NCBI GenBank assembly: GCA_030447925.1
Contig: JAUJNX010000001.1
Location: 488,767 to 552,766 of the forward strand
Origin: Egibacteraceae bacterium
Lineage (GTDB): Bacteria > Actinomycetota > Nitriliruptoria > Euzebyales > Egibacteraceae
Direction: 5' to 3'
DNA: 64,000 nucleotides
A program made the position numbers and the translations under genes. Shown here one piece after another: positions 16,213 to 23,976 of this stretch (positions are counted from its first letter, which is position 1; the number at the start of each line of letters is the position of its first letter). The notes under the pieces are model-generated. The model saw only the letters and a list, made by a program, of their open reading frames with translations. It did no database searches and had not been told where the DNA came from.

Positions 16213-17313
16213 ATGAAGGACGGGAAGGTCGGCTTCGGGATCATCGGCTCGCAGTTCGAGGCCGACATCCACGCCGCGTCGATCCGCATGGGCCGCCACG
16301 GCGACGTGGTCGCCGTCGCGTCGCCCACCCGGGCGCACCGCGAGGAGCTCGCGCAGCGCTACGAGATCCCCGCCGTCTACGACGACTACACCGCGATGCT
16401 GGAGGACCCCGCGGTCGACGTCGTCACGATCGCGGCGCCCAACGTCCTGCACTGCCAGATGACCGTGGACGCCGCGCACGCGGGCAAGCACGTCGTCTGC
16501 GAGAAGCCCCTGGCGATGACCATCGAGGAGGCGGACCTCATGGTCGACACCTGCCGCACGCAGGGTGTGCACCTGTTCTACGCCGAGGAGCTGTTCTTCA
16601 CCCCGAAGTACGTGAAGGCCAAGGAGATGGCCGACCAGGGCGCGTTCGGCCGGGTCCACCTCGTGAAGCAGTCCGAGATGCACTTCGGCCCGCACGCCGA
16701 CTGGTTCTGGGACGTCGAGCGCTCCGGCGGCGGGGTGTTCATGGACATGGGCTGCCACGGCCTCGCCTTCGCCCACTGGTTCCTGGGCCGCCCCCGCCCG
16801 GTCGCGATCACCGCGCACATGGGCACCTACGTGCACGGCGACAAGACCCGCGGCGAGGACCACAGCTTCGCGGTCGTGGAGTTCGACGGCGGGGTGATCG
16901 GCCACGTCGAGGACAGCTGGGCCCGCCGGGGCGGCATGGACGACCGCATCGAGGTCTACGGCAGCGAGGGCGTCACCTACGCCAACCTGCACATGGGCAA
17001 CGCGCTGCCGACCTACTCCGAGCACGGCTACGGCTACGCCGTGGAGAAGGCCCCGTCGACCCAGGGCTGGACCTACCCGGTCTTCGAGGAGCTGTGGAAC
17101 TACGGCTTCCCGCAGGAGATGGACCACTTCGCGGCGGCGGTCAAGGGCCTGGAGGAGCCGCAGGCCACGGGCGAGGACGGGCGCGTCGTGCAGGAGCTGC
17201 TGCTGGCCGGCTACCAGTCCGCGGGCAGCGGGCGCCGCGTGGCGCTGCCCTTCCGGCCGCCCGGCGTGCGCCGGCCGATCGACCTGCTCTTCGCGCCCGC
17301 ACAAGATATCTAG
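16213..17313 (+). CDS. Gfo/Idh/MocA family oxidoreductase
   Basis: The 366-aa product has GFGIIGSQFEADIHAASI at the N-terminus (an altered GxGxxG), KHVVCEKPLAMT near residue 95 and FMDMGCHGLAFAHW near residue 178, the substrate-site His region. Long ungapped similarity to the family is evident throughout. GAGGGAG lies about 9 nt before the ATG. The stop codon lies inside operator site 3 (ATCTAG), so the transporter downstream can be regulated separately. Likely NAD(P)-dependent oxidation of a sugar or cyclitol taken up by that transporter. Confidence 0.88.
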   Translation: MKDGKVGFGIIGSQFEADIHAASIRMGRHGDVVAVASPTRAHREELAQRYEIPAVYDDYTAMLEDPAVDVVTIAAPNVLHCQMTVDAAHAGKHVVCEKPLAMTIEEADLMVDTCRTQGVHLFYAEELFFTPKYVKAKEMADQGAFGRVHLVKQSEMHFGPHADWFWDVERSGGGVFMDMGCHGLAFAHWFLGRPRPVAITAHMGTYVHGDKTRGEDHSFAVVEFDGGVIGHVEDSWARRGGMDDRIEVYGSEGVTYANLHMGNALPTYSEHGYGYAVEKAPSTQGWTYPVFEELWNYGFPQEMDHFAAAVKGLEEPQATGEDGRVVQELLLAGYQSAGSGRRVALPFRPPGVRRPIDLLFAPAQDI

Positions 17314-17316
17314 ACA
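17307..17316. promoter_or_regulatory. GntR (HutC-type) operator, site 3
   Basis: TATCTAGACA differs from site 1 by one base. It overlaps the stop codon of the Gfo/Idh gene and precedes the ABC transporter (start 17391). A TACCGT box at 17346-17351 may be the -10 element of the transporter promoter. Confidence 0.5.
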
Positions 17317-17390
17317 GGTAACGGGCGCGTGTCCTACCGGTGTCGTACCGTGCACCACCACCAGCACCGCAAGTCGAGGGAGAACTCAGG

Positions 17391-18491
17391 ATGGATGCAC
17401 TGAAGTGGCGACGGGGTCGCGTGTTGGCGCTCGTCGCGGTCCTGGCCGTGCTCGCCGCCGCCGGTGGCGGCGGTGCGGGTGAGGCCCAGGAGGACGAGCC
17501 GGGCGACACCGACCCCGGCGCGGAGGGCGAGGCGGCGGAGGGTGGCGGGGAGGGGCCGTTCACCATCGCCGTCAGCAACACCCTGGTCGGCAACGGCTGG
17601 CGCGAGCAGATGATCTGCTCCGTGCAGGCCGAGGCCGCGGCCGAGGGCGACGTCGACCAGGTCGTGGTCTTCAACGAGAACGGCGCCGCGCCGGAGCAGA
17701 TCCGCCACGTCGAGCAGGCGATCTCCCAGGGCGTCGACGCCCTGGTCATCAACCCCTCCAGCACCACGGAGCTCAACTCGATCCTGGAGGAGGCCGTGAA
17801 CCAGGGCCTCATCGTGGTCGCGGTCGACCAGGCCCTGGACGTCGAGGGCGTCTACAACGTCACCAACGACCAGGAGGCCTACGGCCGGCTGGGCATGGAG
17901 TGGCTGGCCGAGGAGCTGGGCGGCCAGGGTCGCGTCGTGATCATGAACGGCATCGACGGCGCCCCCGCCAACGAGGCCCGGCGCGCCGGCATCGACGCCG
18001 CGCTGCAGGCGTACCCCGACATCGAGGTCGTGCAGGAGACCTTCACCGGCTGGGACTTCTCCGTCGCCGGCCAGCAGGCCCTGGACGTGCTGAACGCCGA
18101 CCCGGAGATCGACGGCATCTGGACGTCGGGGACGGACTACACCGTCGCCAACGCCTTTGAGACCGCCAACCGGGAACCCGTTCCGGTCGTGGGTGCGGAC
18201 ACGAACGCCTTCCAGGCGCTGCTGCTGGAGGGTGCGCCCGGGGCCGCGGTCACCAACCCGGCCATCATCGGCGGCGTCGGCACCGACATCGCCCTGAAGG
18301 TCCTCCGCGGCGAGGAGGTCGAGGCGAACACCCTCCTGGAGCCGCAGGTCTGGGACGCCGAGACCTCGCGCGACCAGCTCGAGGCCACCTACTCCGAGGA
18401 GCTGGACGGGTCCGCCAGCACCACGCTGTCGGTCGACCCGTACACCTCGTTCAGCCCGGAGGAGCTCCGGGCCTGCGAGCCGGTCGGCTAG
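17391..18491 (+). CDS. Ribose/xylose-type ABC transporter substrate-binding protein
   Basis: The 366-aa product has an N-terminal hydrophobic signal (ALVAVLAVLAAAGGGGAG), an acidic Gly/Glu linker, then a periplasmic-binding fold of the RbsB/LacI-like type (Peripla_BP_4). Visible elements are FTIAVSNTLVGNGWREQM, GVDALVINPSSTTELNS and VVGADTNAFQALLLEG. It binds a sugar outside the membrane for the ATPase and two permeases encoded downstream. The lipobox cysteine expected at the signal end is absent: the region reads LAAAGGGG where relatives have LAAACGG. It would be secreted or membrane-anchored rather than lipidated, unless a codon was lost. RBS GAGGGAGAACTC precedes the ATG. A strong hairpin follows the gene. 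Confidence 0.88.
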   Translation: MDALKWRRGRVLALVAVLAVLAAAGGGGAGEAQEDEPGDTDPGAEGEAAEGGGEGPFTIAVSNTLVGNGWREQMICSVQAEAAAEGDVDQVVVFNENGAAPEQIRHVEQAISQGVDALVINPSSTTELNSILEEAVNQGLIVVAVDQALDVEGVYNVTNDQEAYGRLGMEWLAEELGGQGRVVIMNGIDGAPANEARRAGIDAALQAYPDIEVVQETFTGWDFSVAGQQALDVLNADPEIDGIWTSGTDYTVANAFETANREPVPVVGADTNAFQALLLEGAPGAAVTNPAIIGGVGTDIALKVLRGEEVEANTLLEPQVWDAETSRDQLEATYSEELDGSASTTLSVDPYTSFSPEELRACEPVG

Positions 18492-18499
18492 CACCCGCA

Positions 18500-18540
18500 C
18501 CACCGGGGCCGGCGGGCAGACCGCCCGCCGGCCCCGGTGG
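18500..18540 (+). terminator. 18-bp perfect hairpin between binding-protein and ATPase genes
   Basis: Arms 18500-18517 and 18523-18540 (CACCGGGGCCGGCGGGC and complement) enclose the loop AGACC. No U-tract follows. In an ABC operon such a hairpin usually attenuates downstream expression or stabilises the binding-protein mRNA, giving excess binding protein over the membrane complex. Confidence 0.65.
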
Positions 18541-18647
18541 GCCCGGCGCTGCGGCAGAATCAACGGCCCGGCCGGGGCGCGCCGGGCGCACCGGTCGGAG
18601 GGGGGGCGGTCCGGCGAGGGGTCGGGCCGCACCGGGAGGGAGCCGGG

Positions 18648-20159
18648 ATGGCGGAGCCGCTGCTGACGGCGCGGGGGGTGGCCAAGCGCTACGGCCCCGT
18701 GGTCGCGCTGACCTCGGTCGACCTCCGCGTGGACGCGGGCGAGATCCACGCGCTGCTGGGCTCCAACGGGGCCGGCAAGAGCACGCTGGTCAAGATCCTG
18801 TCCGGGGTGGTCGCCCCCGACCAGGGCACCCTGGAGGTCAACGGCCGGCCGGGGCGGATGGCGCGCCCGGCCGACGCGGCCCGGGTCGGGCTGGCCACGG
18901 TCTTCCAGGACCCGGCGTTCGTCCCCGACCTGACCGTCGGGGACAACCTGCGCCTCACCGGCGCGCGGGCGCCGGAGGTGCTCGCGCACCTCGCCGGCAT
19001 GGGCATCGAGCAGGTCGACCTGGGCTGGCTGGCGGGGGACCTGCCCCTGCCCTTGCTGCGCATGCTCGACCTGGCGCGGGCGCTGACCCGCGACCCGTAC
19101 CTGCTGCTGCTCGACGAGATCACCGCGGCGCTGCCCGCCGACCTCGCCGACCGCGTCTTCGACGTGATGCGGCAGCGGCGCGACGCCGGGCGCTCCGTGC
19201 TGTTCATCTCCCACCGCCTGGCCGAGGTGCTGGCCGTCTGCGACCAGGCCACCGTGCTGCGCAACGGGCGCGACGTCGCCCGCTTCGTGCCCCGCGAGGT
19301 GGGCGAGGCCGGGCTGGTCGCCGCCATGCAGGGCGCCGTCGCGGCGTCGGATCCCGCCGCCGCGGGACCGGCACGGGACCTGGCCACCGCGCCCGTGGCG
19401 CTGGAGGCGCGCGGCGTGTCGTCGCGGGCGGGGCTGGAGGACGTGTCGTTCGCGCTGCGGGCGGGGGAGGTCCTCGGCGTCGCCGCCCTCGAGGGCCAGG
19501 GCCAGGACGTCCTGTTCGAGGTGCTGTCGGGGCTGCGCCGCGCCGACGGGGGCGAGGTGCGCGTCGGCGGGACGCCCCTGGTCGCCCGCACGCCCGCCGA
19601 CGCGATCCGCCGCGGCGTCGTGCTGGTCCCCGCGGACCGGGTGCAGGCGCTGCTGCCCCAGCGGTCGGTGGGGGAGAACCTCGCCTCGACGCTGTACTCG
19701 CGGCCGGGCCGGTGGGGGGCCCTGCGCCTGGGCGACGAGCGCCGCCGGGTCGCCCGCGCCGTCGACCGGCTGCAGATCGACACCCGCGCCCAGCGCCAGG
19801 TGCGCCGGCTGTCGGGCGGCAACCAGCAGAAGGTCACGATCGGGCGCTGGCTGACCGCCGGCTTCACGACGCTGCTGTGCTTCGACCCGACCCGCGGCAT
19901 CGACATCGGCACCAAGGAGCAGATCTACCGGCTCCTCCGCGAGCTGGCGGCGGAGGGCACCGCGGTGCTGGTCTACACCTCGGAGCTGGCCGAGGTGCCC
20001 AAGGTCTGCGACCGCGTGGTCGTGCTCTACGGCGGGCGCATCGTCCACGAGCAGGACGCGGCGACCGCCGACGAGACCACCCTGCTGTCGGCCATGCACG
20101 GGCTACCTGGGCCCGCAGGCGCCGGGGGGCTGGGGTCGGACCGGGAGGTCCCGGCGTGA
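18648..20159 (+). CDS. Sugar ABC transporter ATP-binding protein (RbsA/MglA type, two domains)
   Basis: The 503-aa protein has two fused nucleotide-binding domains. The first has Walker A (LGSNGAGKSTLVKIL, about residue 39) and Walker B (LLLLDEITAALP), but its signature region reads LPLPLLRMLDLARAL instead of LSxxQ. The second has the degenerate Walker A usual for this family (AALEGQGQDVLFEVLSG) and an intact signature LSGGNQQKVTIGRWL. Complementary half-sites are normal for RbsA-like ATPases, although the first signature is unusually eroded. GGGAGGGAGCC precedes the ATG at 18648. It overlaps the first permease by GTGA. Confidence 0.9.
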   Translation: MAEPLLTARGVAKRYGPVVALTSVDLRVDAGEIHALLGSNGAGKSTLVKILSGVVAPDQGTLEVNGRPGRMARPADAARVGLATVFQDPAFVPDLTVGDNLRLTGARAPEVLAHLAGMGIEQVDLGWLAGDLPLPLLRMLDLARALTRDPYLLLLDEITAALPADLADRVFDVMRQRRDAGRSVLFISHRLAEVLAVCDQATVLRNGRDVARFVPREVGEAGLVAAMQGAVAASDPAAAGPARDLATAPVALEARGVSSRAGLEDVSFALRAGEVLGVAALEGQGQDVLFEVLSGLRRADGGEVRVGGTPLVARTPADAIRRGVVLVPADRVQALLPQRSVGENLASTLYSRPGRWGALRLGDERRRVARAVDRLQIDTRAQRQVRRLSGGNQQKVTIGRWLTAGFTTLLCFDPTRGIDIGTKEQIYRLLRELAAEGTAVLVYTSELAEVPKVCDRVVVLYGGRIVHEQDAATADETTLLSAMHGLPGPAGAGGLGSDREVPA

Positions 20160-21193
20160 CGACGACGGTCGCGGGGGTCGGGGGCGGGGACCGCGCCGGG
20201 TTCGGGCGGCTGGTCCGGCGCCAGGGGTGGACGGTCGGGTCGTGGGTGCTGCTCGCGCTGCTGGTGGGCTGGTACGCCTCGCTGCTGCCGCGCTTCACCG
20301 GCTTCGAGCAGTCCTCGCTGATCCGCACGGGCCTGCCGATCGCGCTGCTGGCGCTCGGCCAGGGGCTGGTCGTGCTGTCCGGCGGGGTGGACCTGTCGCT
20401 CGGCGCCCTGCTGGTCCTGGCCAACTGCGTCGCGGTGCGCCTCATGGCCGAGCAGGGCCCAACTGGGCCCTCAAGCGCCGGGGGGCTGGGCACCGCCCTG
20501 GCCGTCACGGTCGGGATCCTGGTGGTCGGGGCGCTGGTCCAGGCGCTGGTCGGGCTGGTCGTCGACGCGTCCGGGGTGCCCGACATCGTCGTGACCCTGG
20601 CGATGAGCTTCGTCTACTCGGGCCTGGCGCTGTTCGTGGCGCCGTCGCCGCTGTCGGGCGTGCCCGACGGCTTCCGCACGCTGGTCACCGGGTCGGCGAC
20701 CGGGTTCGGCGAGAACTTCGTGCCACCCCTGGTGATCCTGGTCCTCGCGCTGGTGGCCGTGTGGTTCCTGCTGCGCCGCACGCGGCTGGGGCTGACGCTG
20801 TACGCCAGCGGCAGCGACCGCCAGGCCGCCTACCTGTCGGGCGTGGACGTGCGCCGGGCCCGCGTGGCGGCCTACCTGCTGGCGGGGCTGCTCGCCTGCC
20901 TGGCGGGGGTCGCCAGCGCGGCGATCACCGGCGGGGCGCAGGCGCGCTACAGCGTCGGCGCCGCGAACACCCTGAACAGCGTCGCGGCGGTGGTGGTCGG
21001 CGGGATCGCGCTCACCGGCGGCCGCGGGTCGCCGATCGGCGCCGCGGCGGCCGGCTACGCGCTGTCGCTGCTGTCGCCGCTGTTCGGGGTGCTGGGCCTC
21101 GCGCCCACCGACACCGAGGTCGTGAAGGGGGTCGTCATCGTGGCGGTCGTGATGCTGGGCGGTCTGCTGGAGCTGCGCCGGGGCAACAGATGA
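20156..21193 (+). CDS. Sugar ABC transporter permease 1 (RbsC type)
   Basis: The 345-aa polytopic membrane protein has about 9-10 hydrophobic segments. GLVVLSGGVDLSLGALLVLA and NTLNSVAAVVVGGIALTGGRG are the BPD_transp_2 landmarks. The GTG at 20156 overlaps the ATPase stop. A cytoplasmic loop TRLGLTLYASGSDRQAAYLSG is the EAA-like contact with the ATPase. It forms half of the membrane channel with the next gene. An internal stretch MAEQGPTGPSSAGGLG lies in a loop between helices. Confidence 0.92.
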   Translation: MTTTVAGVGGGDRAGFGRLVRRQGWTVGSWVLLALLVGWYASLLPRFTGFEQSSLIRTGLPIALLALGQGLVVLSGGVDLSLGALLVLANCVAVRLMAEQGPTGPSSAGGLGTALAVTVGILVVGALVQALVGLVVDASGVPDIVVTLAMSFVYSGLALFVAPSPLSGVPDGFRTLVTGSATGFGENFVPPLVILVLALVAVWFLLRRTRLGLTLYASGSDRQAAYLSGVDVRRARVAAYLLAGLLACLAGVASAAITGGAQARYSVGAANTLNSVAAVVVGGIALTGGRGSPIGAAAAGYALSLLSPLFGVLGLAPTDTEVVKGVVIVAVVMLGGLLELRRGNR

Positions 21194-22179
21194 GCGCCGC
21201 AGCCGCGCCCCCGGCGGCCGGGGCGGACCGGGTCTCGCCCGCGGCGTGGCTGGCGACCCACCCGACGGCGGTCCTGGCCCTGGTCCTCGTCGCCCTGGTG
21301 ATCGTCACCGGGCTGATCGAGCCCGCGTACTTCAGCGTCGACGGGTTGCGCAACACGCTGCTGCTGGCCGTCCCCCTGGCGCTGATGGCCGGGGGGCAGA
21401 CGATCGCGCTGCTGACCGGCGGGATCGACCTGTCGGTGGCGATCACCGCGACCGGCGCGGCCTACGTGGCGGGCAACCAGTCGCCCAACGGGGCGCTGGT
21501 CGCGATCCTGCTCGGCCTGTCGGTCGGGCTGGTGGTCGGGATCGTCAACGGCGTCGGGGTCGGGGTGTTCCGCGTGAACCCGCTGATCATGACCCTGGGC
21601 ATGTCGGGGATCCTGCTGGGGCTGTTCACCTCGTGGGCGCAGACCGTCCTGCAGGGGTCGACCAACGTCGCGCCGCTCATCCGCACCCTGGGGGCCGGGT
21701 CGTTCGCGGGGGGGCTGGTGCCGTGGAACGTGGTGGTGGGCGCGGTGCTCGCCGGGCTGCTGATCCTGCTGCTCACCCGCACCGGCTTCGGCCGGATGGT
21801 GTACGCGGTGGGTGACAACTCCTTCGCCGCGCGGCTCGCGGGCGTGCGCGTCTGGCAGGTGCTGCTGGCGGTGTACGTCCTGTGCGCGCTGCTCGCCGCC
21901 GTCGCGGGCATCCTGCTGGCGGGGCGCAACGGGTCGGTCGACCTCCAGCTCGCGTCGTCGCTGCTGCTGCCGTCGGTCGCCGCGGCGGTGATCGGCGGCA
22001 CGTCGATCTTCGGCGGCTGGGGCGGCTACCCGGGCACCATCCTGGGCGCGCTCATCCTCGGCGTCCTGGACCGCATGCTCACCTACCTGGGCGCCGGCGA
22101 GGCCATCCGCTTCACCCTCTACGGCCTCATCGTCCTGGGCCTGTCCGTCCTCTACGCCCGCCTCACCCGCAACGCCTGA
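21190..22179 (+). CDS. Sugar ABC transporter permease 2 (RbsC type)
   Basis: The 329-aa polytopic protein is homologous to permease 1. Hallmarks are GGQTIALLTGGIDLSVAITA, GFGRMVYAVGDNSFAARLAG (ATPase contact loop) and LPSVAAAVIGGTSIFGGWGG. The ATG at 21190 overlaps the previous stop (ATGA). Two different permeases imply a heterodimeric channel, as in some Actinobacteria and Rhizobiales sugar importers. This is the last gene of the transporter operon; the 127 bp to the next gene show no clear terminator. Confidence 0.92.
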   Translation: MSAAAAPPAAGADRVSPAAWLATHPTAVLALVLVALVIVTGLIEPAYFSVDGLRNTLLLAVPLALMAGGQTIALLTGGIDLSVAITATGAAYVAGNQSPNGALVAILLGLSVGLVVGIVNGVGVGVFRVNPLIMTLGMSGILLGLFTSWAQTVLQGSTNVAPLIRTLGAGSFAGGLVPWNVVVGAVLAGLLILLLTRTGFGRMVYAVGDNSFAARLAGVRVWQVLLAVYVLCALLAAVAGILLAGRNGSVDLQLASSLLLPSVAAAVIGGTSIFGGWGGYPGTILGALILGVLDRMLTYLGAGEAIRFTLYGLIVLGLSVLYARLTRNA

Positions 22180-22306
22180 CCTGCCTGACGTCCACGTAGC
22201 GCATTCATTCCGGTCGTCACCGACACCGAGGGGTGGACGGCCTGGTGCGGCGGTCCCGAAGCGCTGAAGCATGATCTCTGGCATCATATGGTGCTGGAGG
22301 ACGTGC

Positions 22307-22513
22307 ATGGGGGTGGGGATGCGGACGACGATCGTGCTCGATGACGACCTGCTGGCGGCGGCGCAGGAGCTGACGGGGACGCGCGAGAAGAGCGCGCTCG
22401 TCCGGGAGGCGCTGCGCGCGCTCATCGAGCGGGAGAGCGCCCACCGGCTGAGCCGGCTGGGCGCCACGGAGCCGGACCTGGTGGCGGCGCCCCGGCGGCA
22501 GCCGCCCGCGTGA
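22307..22513 (+). CDS. VapB-type antitoxin
   Basis: The 68-aa product starts MGVGMRTTIVLDDDLLAAAQ, a ribbon-helix-helix N-terminus, followed by EKSALVREALRALIERE and a flexible C-terminus (SRLGATEPDLVAAPRR) that would wrap the toxin. The ATG at 22307 is chosen because GGAGG lies 6 nt upstream; an in-frame ATG at 22319 is the alternative. The stop overlaps the toxin GTG (GTGA). The antitoxin neutralises the PIN ribonuclease and represses the operon. Confidence 0.85.
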   Translation: MGVGMRTTIVLDDDLLAAAQELTGTREKSALVREALRALIERESAHRLSRLGATEPDLVAAPRRQPPA

Positions 22514-22875
22514 TCCTGGTCGACACGTCGATCTGGGTGGATCACCTCCGCGCAGGAGACGCGGCGCTCGCGCGGCTCCTGGAGCGGGGTGCGGTCCTCA
22601 CCCATCCGTGGGTGATCGGCGAGCTGGCCCTCGGGACCCTCGCCCAGCGCCAGGAGGTCCTCGGCCTCCTGGCCGGCCTCCCGCAGGCCAAGGTCGCCAC
22701 CGCCGCCGAGACGCTGCGGTTCATCGACCACCACCGGCTGCACGGCCTCGGCATCGGCTACGTCGACGTGCAGCTGCTCGCCGCGGCGCACCTCACCCCC
22801 GACGCCCGCCTGTGGACCCGCGACCGCCGGCTGGCAGCGGCCGCGACCCGCCTCGGCCGCTCCGCCGACTTCTAG
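22510..22875 (+). CDS. vapC: VapC-type PIN-domain toxin
   Basis: The 121-aa PIN ribonuclease has the acidic residues of the active site visible: LVDTSIWVDHL (Asp), WVIGELALG (Glu), GIGYVDVQLLAA (Asp) and LWTRDRRL (Asp). The toxin would cleave tRNA or rRNA when freed from its antitoxin. It is translationally coupled to the VapB gene. A decayed Phd/PIN pair lies immediately downstream on the opposite strand, so toxin-antitoxin modules have accumulated at this site. Confidence 0.88.
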   Translation: MILVDTSIWVDHLRAGDAALARLLERGAVLTHPWVIGELALGTLAQRQEVLGLLAGLPQAKVATAAETLRFIDHHRLHGLGIGYVDVQLLAAAHLTPDARLWTRDRRLAAAATRLGRSADF

Positions 22876-22899
22876 CCCACCGCGGCGGCCAGGGACGCG

Positions 22900-23286
22900 C
22901 CCCCTCAGCGGCCGGTTCACGCGCCCGGCGTCGCGCACGGCGCGGCCGGCGGCGGCAAAGGCGCGGATCGGTACGTCCTTCGTCGAGGGGGAGGCGCTGG
23001 CGCTGTGCGTGGCGTCGAGGGACCGGTCGGCCGCCTCGATCGCCGGGCGGGCGACACCTCGCCGTCGGTCGGGGTCCGCCGCCCACGACACGAGCACGTG
23101 GGTGTCGAGCAGCACGCCGCTCGCGTGTCGGCCGGCTCGACGAGGTCGGCGGTGGAGAACCACGCCTCCTCGTCGTCGACCAGGACGCGGATGCTGCCGT
23201 CGAGGCGCCGGCGGATCCAGCGGCACGACCTTGGCCACCGGCCGGCCGTGCTTCGTCACGACGTGCTCGACCTGCTCCTCGGCCAC
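22900..23286 (-). pseudogene. Remnant of a Phd antitoxin and PIN toxin
   Basis: Reading leftward, EEQVEHVVTKHGRPVAKVVP is the core of a Phd/YefM antitoxin. Its continuation in another frame, SIRVLVDDEEAWFSTADLVE, looks like the antitoxin tail. Then VLLDTHVLVSWAADPDRR and AIEAADRSLDATH match the N-terminal part of a PIN toxin, after which similarity fades. Frameshifts and loss of the antitoxin N-terminus (now overlapped by the methyltransferase start) indicate decay. Boundaries are approximate. The rest of 22876-23312 holds no other gene. Confidence 0.55.
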
Positions 23287-23300
23287 CCCCCGTGCGCGAG

Positions 23301-23306
23301 TAGGGT
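23301..23306 (+). promoter_or_regulatory. -10 box of a probable leaderless transcript
   Basis: TAGGGT ends 6 nt before the GTG at 23313, with no ribosome-binding site between. Confidence 0.4.
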
Positions 23307-23312
23307 GCCGGG

Positions 23313-23957
23313 GTGCAACAGCCCGCCGACCTGGACGCGGTCCGCGAGTCCTACGACCGCGTCGCGGACGCCTACGTGGAGCTCGGTGTGGGCCGGCTGG
23401 AGGCGGAGCCGTGGCTGCGGGCGGTGCTCGCGGCCTTCGCGGAGTCGGTCCGCGGGCTCGGCCCGGTCCTGGACGTGGGCTGCGGGCCGGGCACCGTCAC
23501 CGCGCACCTCCGCGCGCTCGGTCTGGACGCCTCGGGGGTCGACCTGTCGCCGCGCATGGTCGCGCACGCCCGCCGGCAGCACCCGGACCTGCGGTTCCGC
23601 GTCGCGTCGGCGACCGACCTCGACCTCGCGCCGGCCTCGCTCGGCGGCGTACTCGGCTGGTGGTCGCTGTTCAACCTCCCGCGGGCGGTGCTGCCCGCCG
23701 TGCTGCGGACGTTCGCCGAGGCGCTCGTCCCCGGCGGACAGGCGCTGGTCGGCACGCACGTCGGTGACGGCGACGTCCCGCGGACCGAGGGGTACGGCGG
23801 CCTGCCCGTGTCCTGGACGACCCACCTGTACCGCCCGGAGGAGCTGGCCGCGCTGCTGGCCGGCGCCGGTCTGGAGGTGGTCGCCGAGCTGCGGCTGCCA
23901 CCGCAGCCGCCGTCGCTGCGCCCGCAGGTGCTGCTCGCCGCCCGCCGCCCGGCCTGA
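23313..23957 (+). CDS. Class I SAM-dependent methyltransferase
   Basis: The 214-aa product has SAM motif I (GPVLDVGCGPGTVTAHLRAL, about residue 50), the acidic residue after beta-2 (ASGVDLSPRMVAHARR) and a UbiE/Methyltransf_11-like fold. FNLPRAVLPAVLRTFAEAL and PGGQALVGTH correspond to motifs II and III. The GTG start directly follows a TAGGGT box, suggesting a leaderless mRNA. The neighbours give no substrate clue; this is a stand-alone gene between a toxin-antitoxin region and the LacI regulator. Confidence 0.85.
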   Translation: MQQPADLDAVRESYDRVADAYVELGVGRLEAEPWLRAVLAAFAESVRGLGPVLDVGCGPGTVTAHLRALGLDASGVDLSPRMVAHARRQHPDLRFRVASATDLDLAPASLGGVLGWWSLFNLPRAVLPAVLRTFAEALVPGGQALVGTHVGDGDVPRTEGYGGLPVSWTTHLYRPEELAALLAGAGLEVVAELRLPPQPPSLRPQVLLAARRPA

Positions 23958-23976
23958 TCCGCAGGGGGCCCGGCGG

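Noticed and set aside
17334-20099. A 921-codon minus-strand frame opposite the sugar ABC transporter
   Set aside because: It is an antisense shadow; the plus strand carries clear binding-protein and ATPase motifs with ribosome sites.
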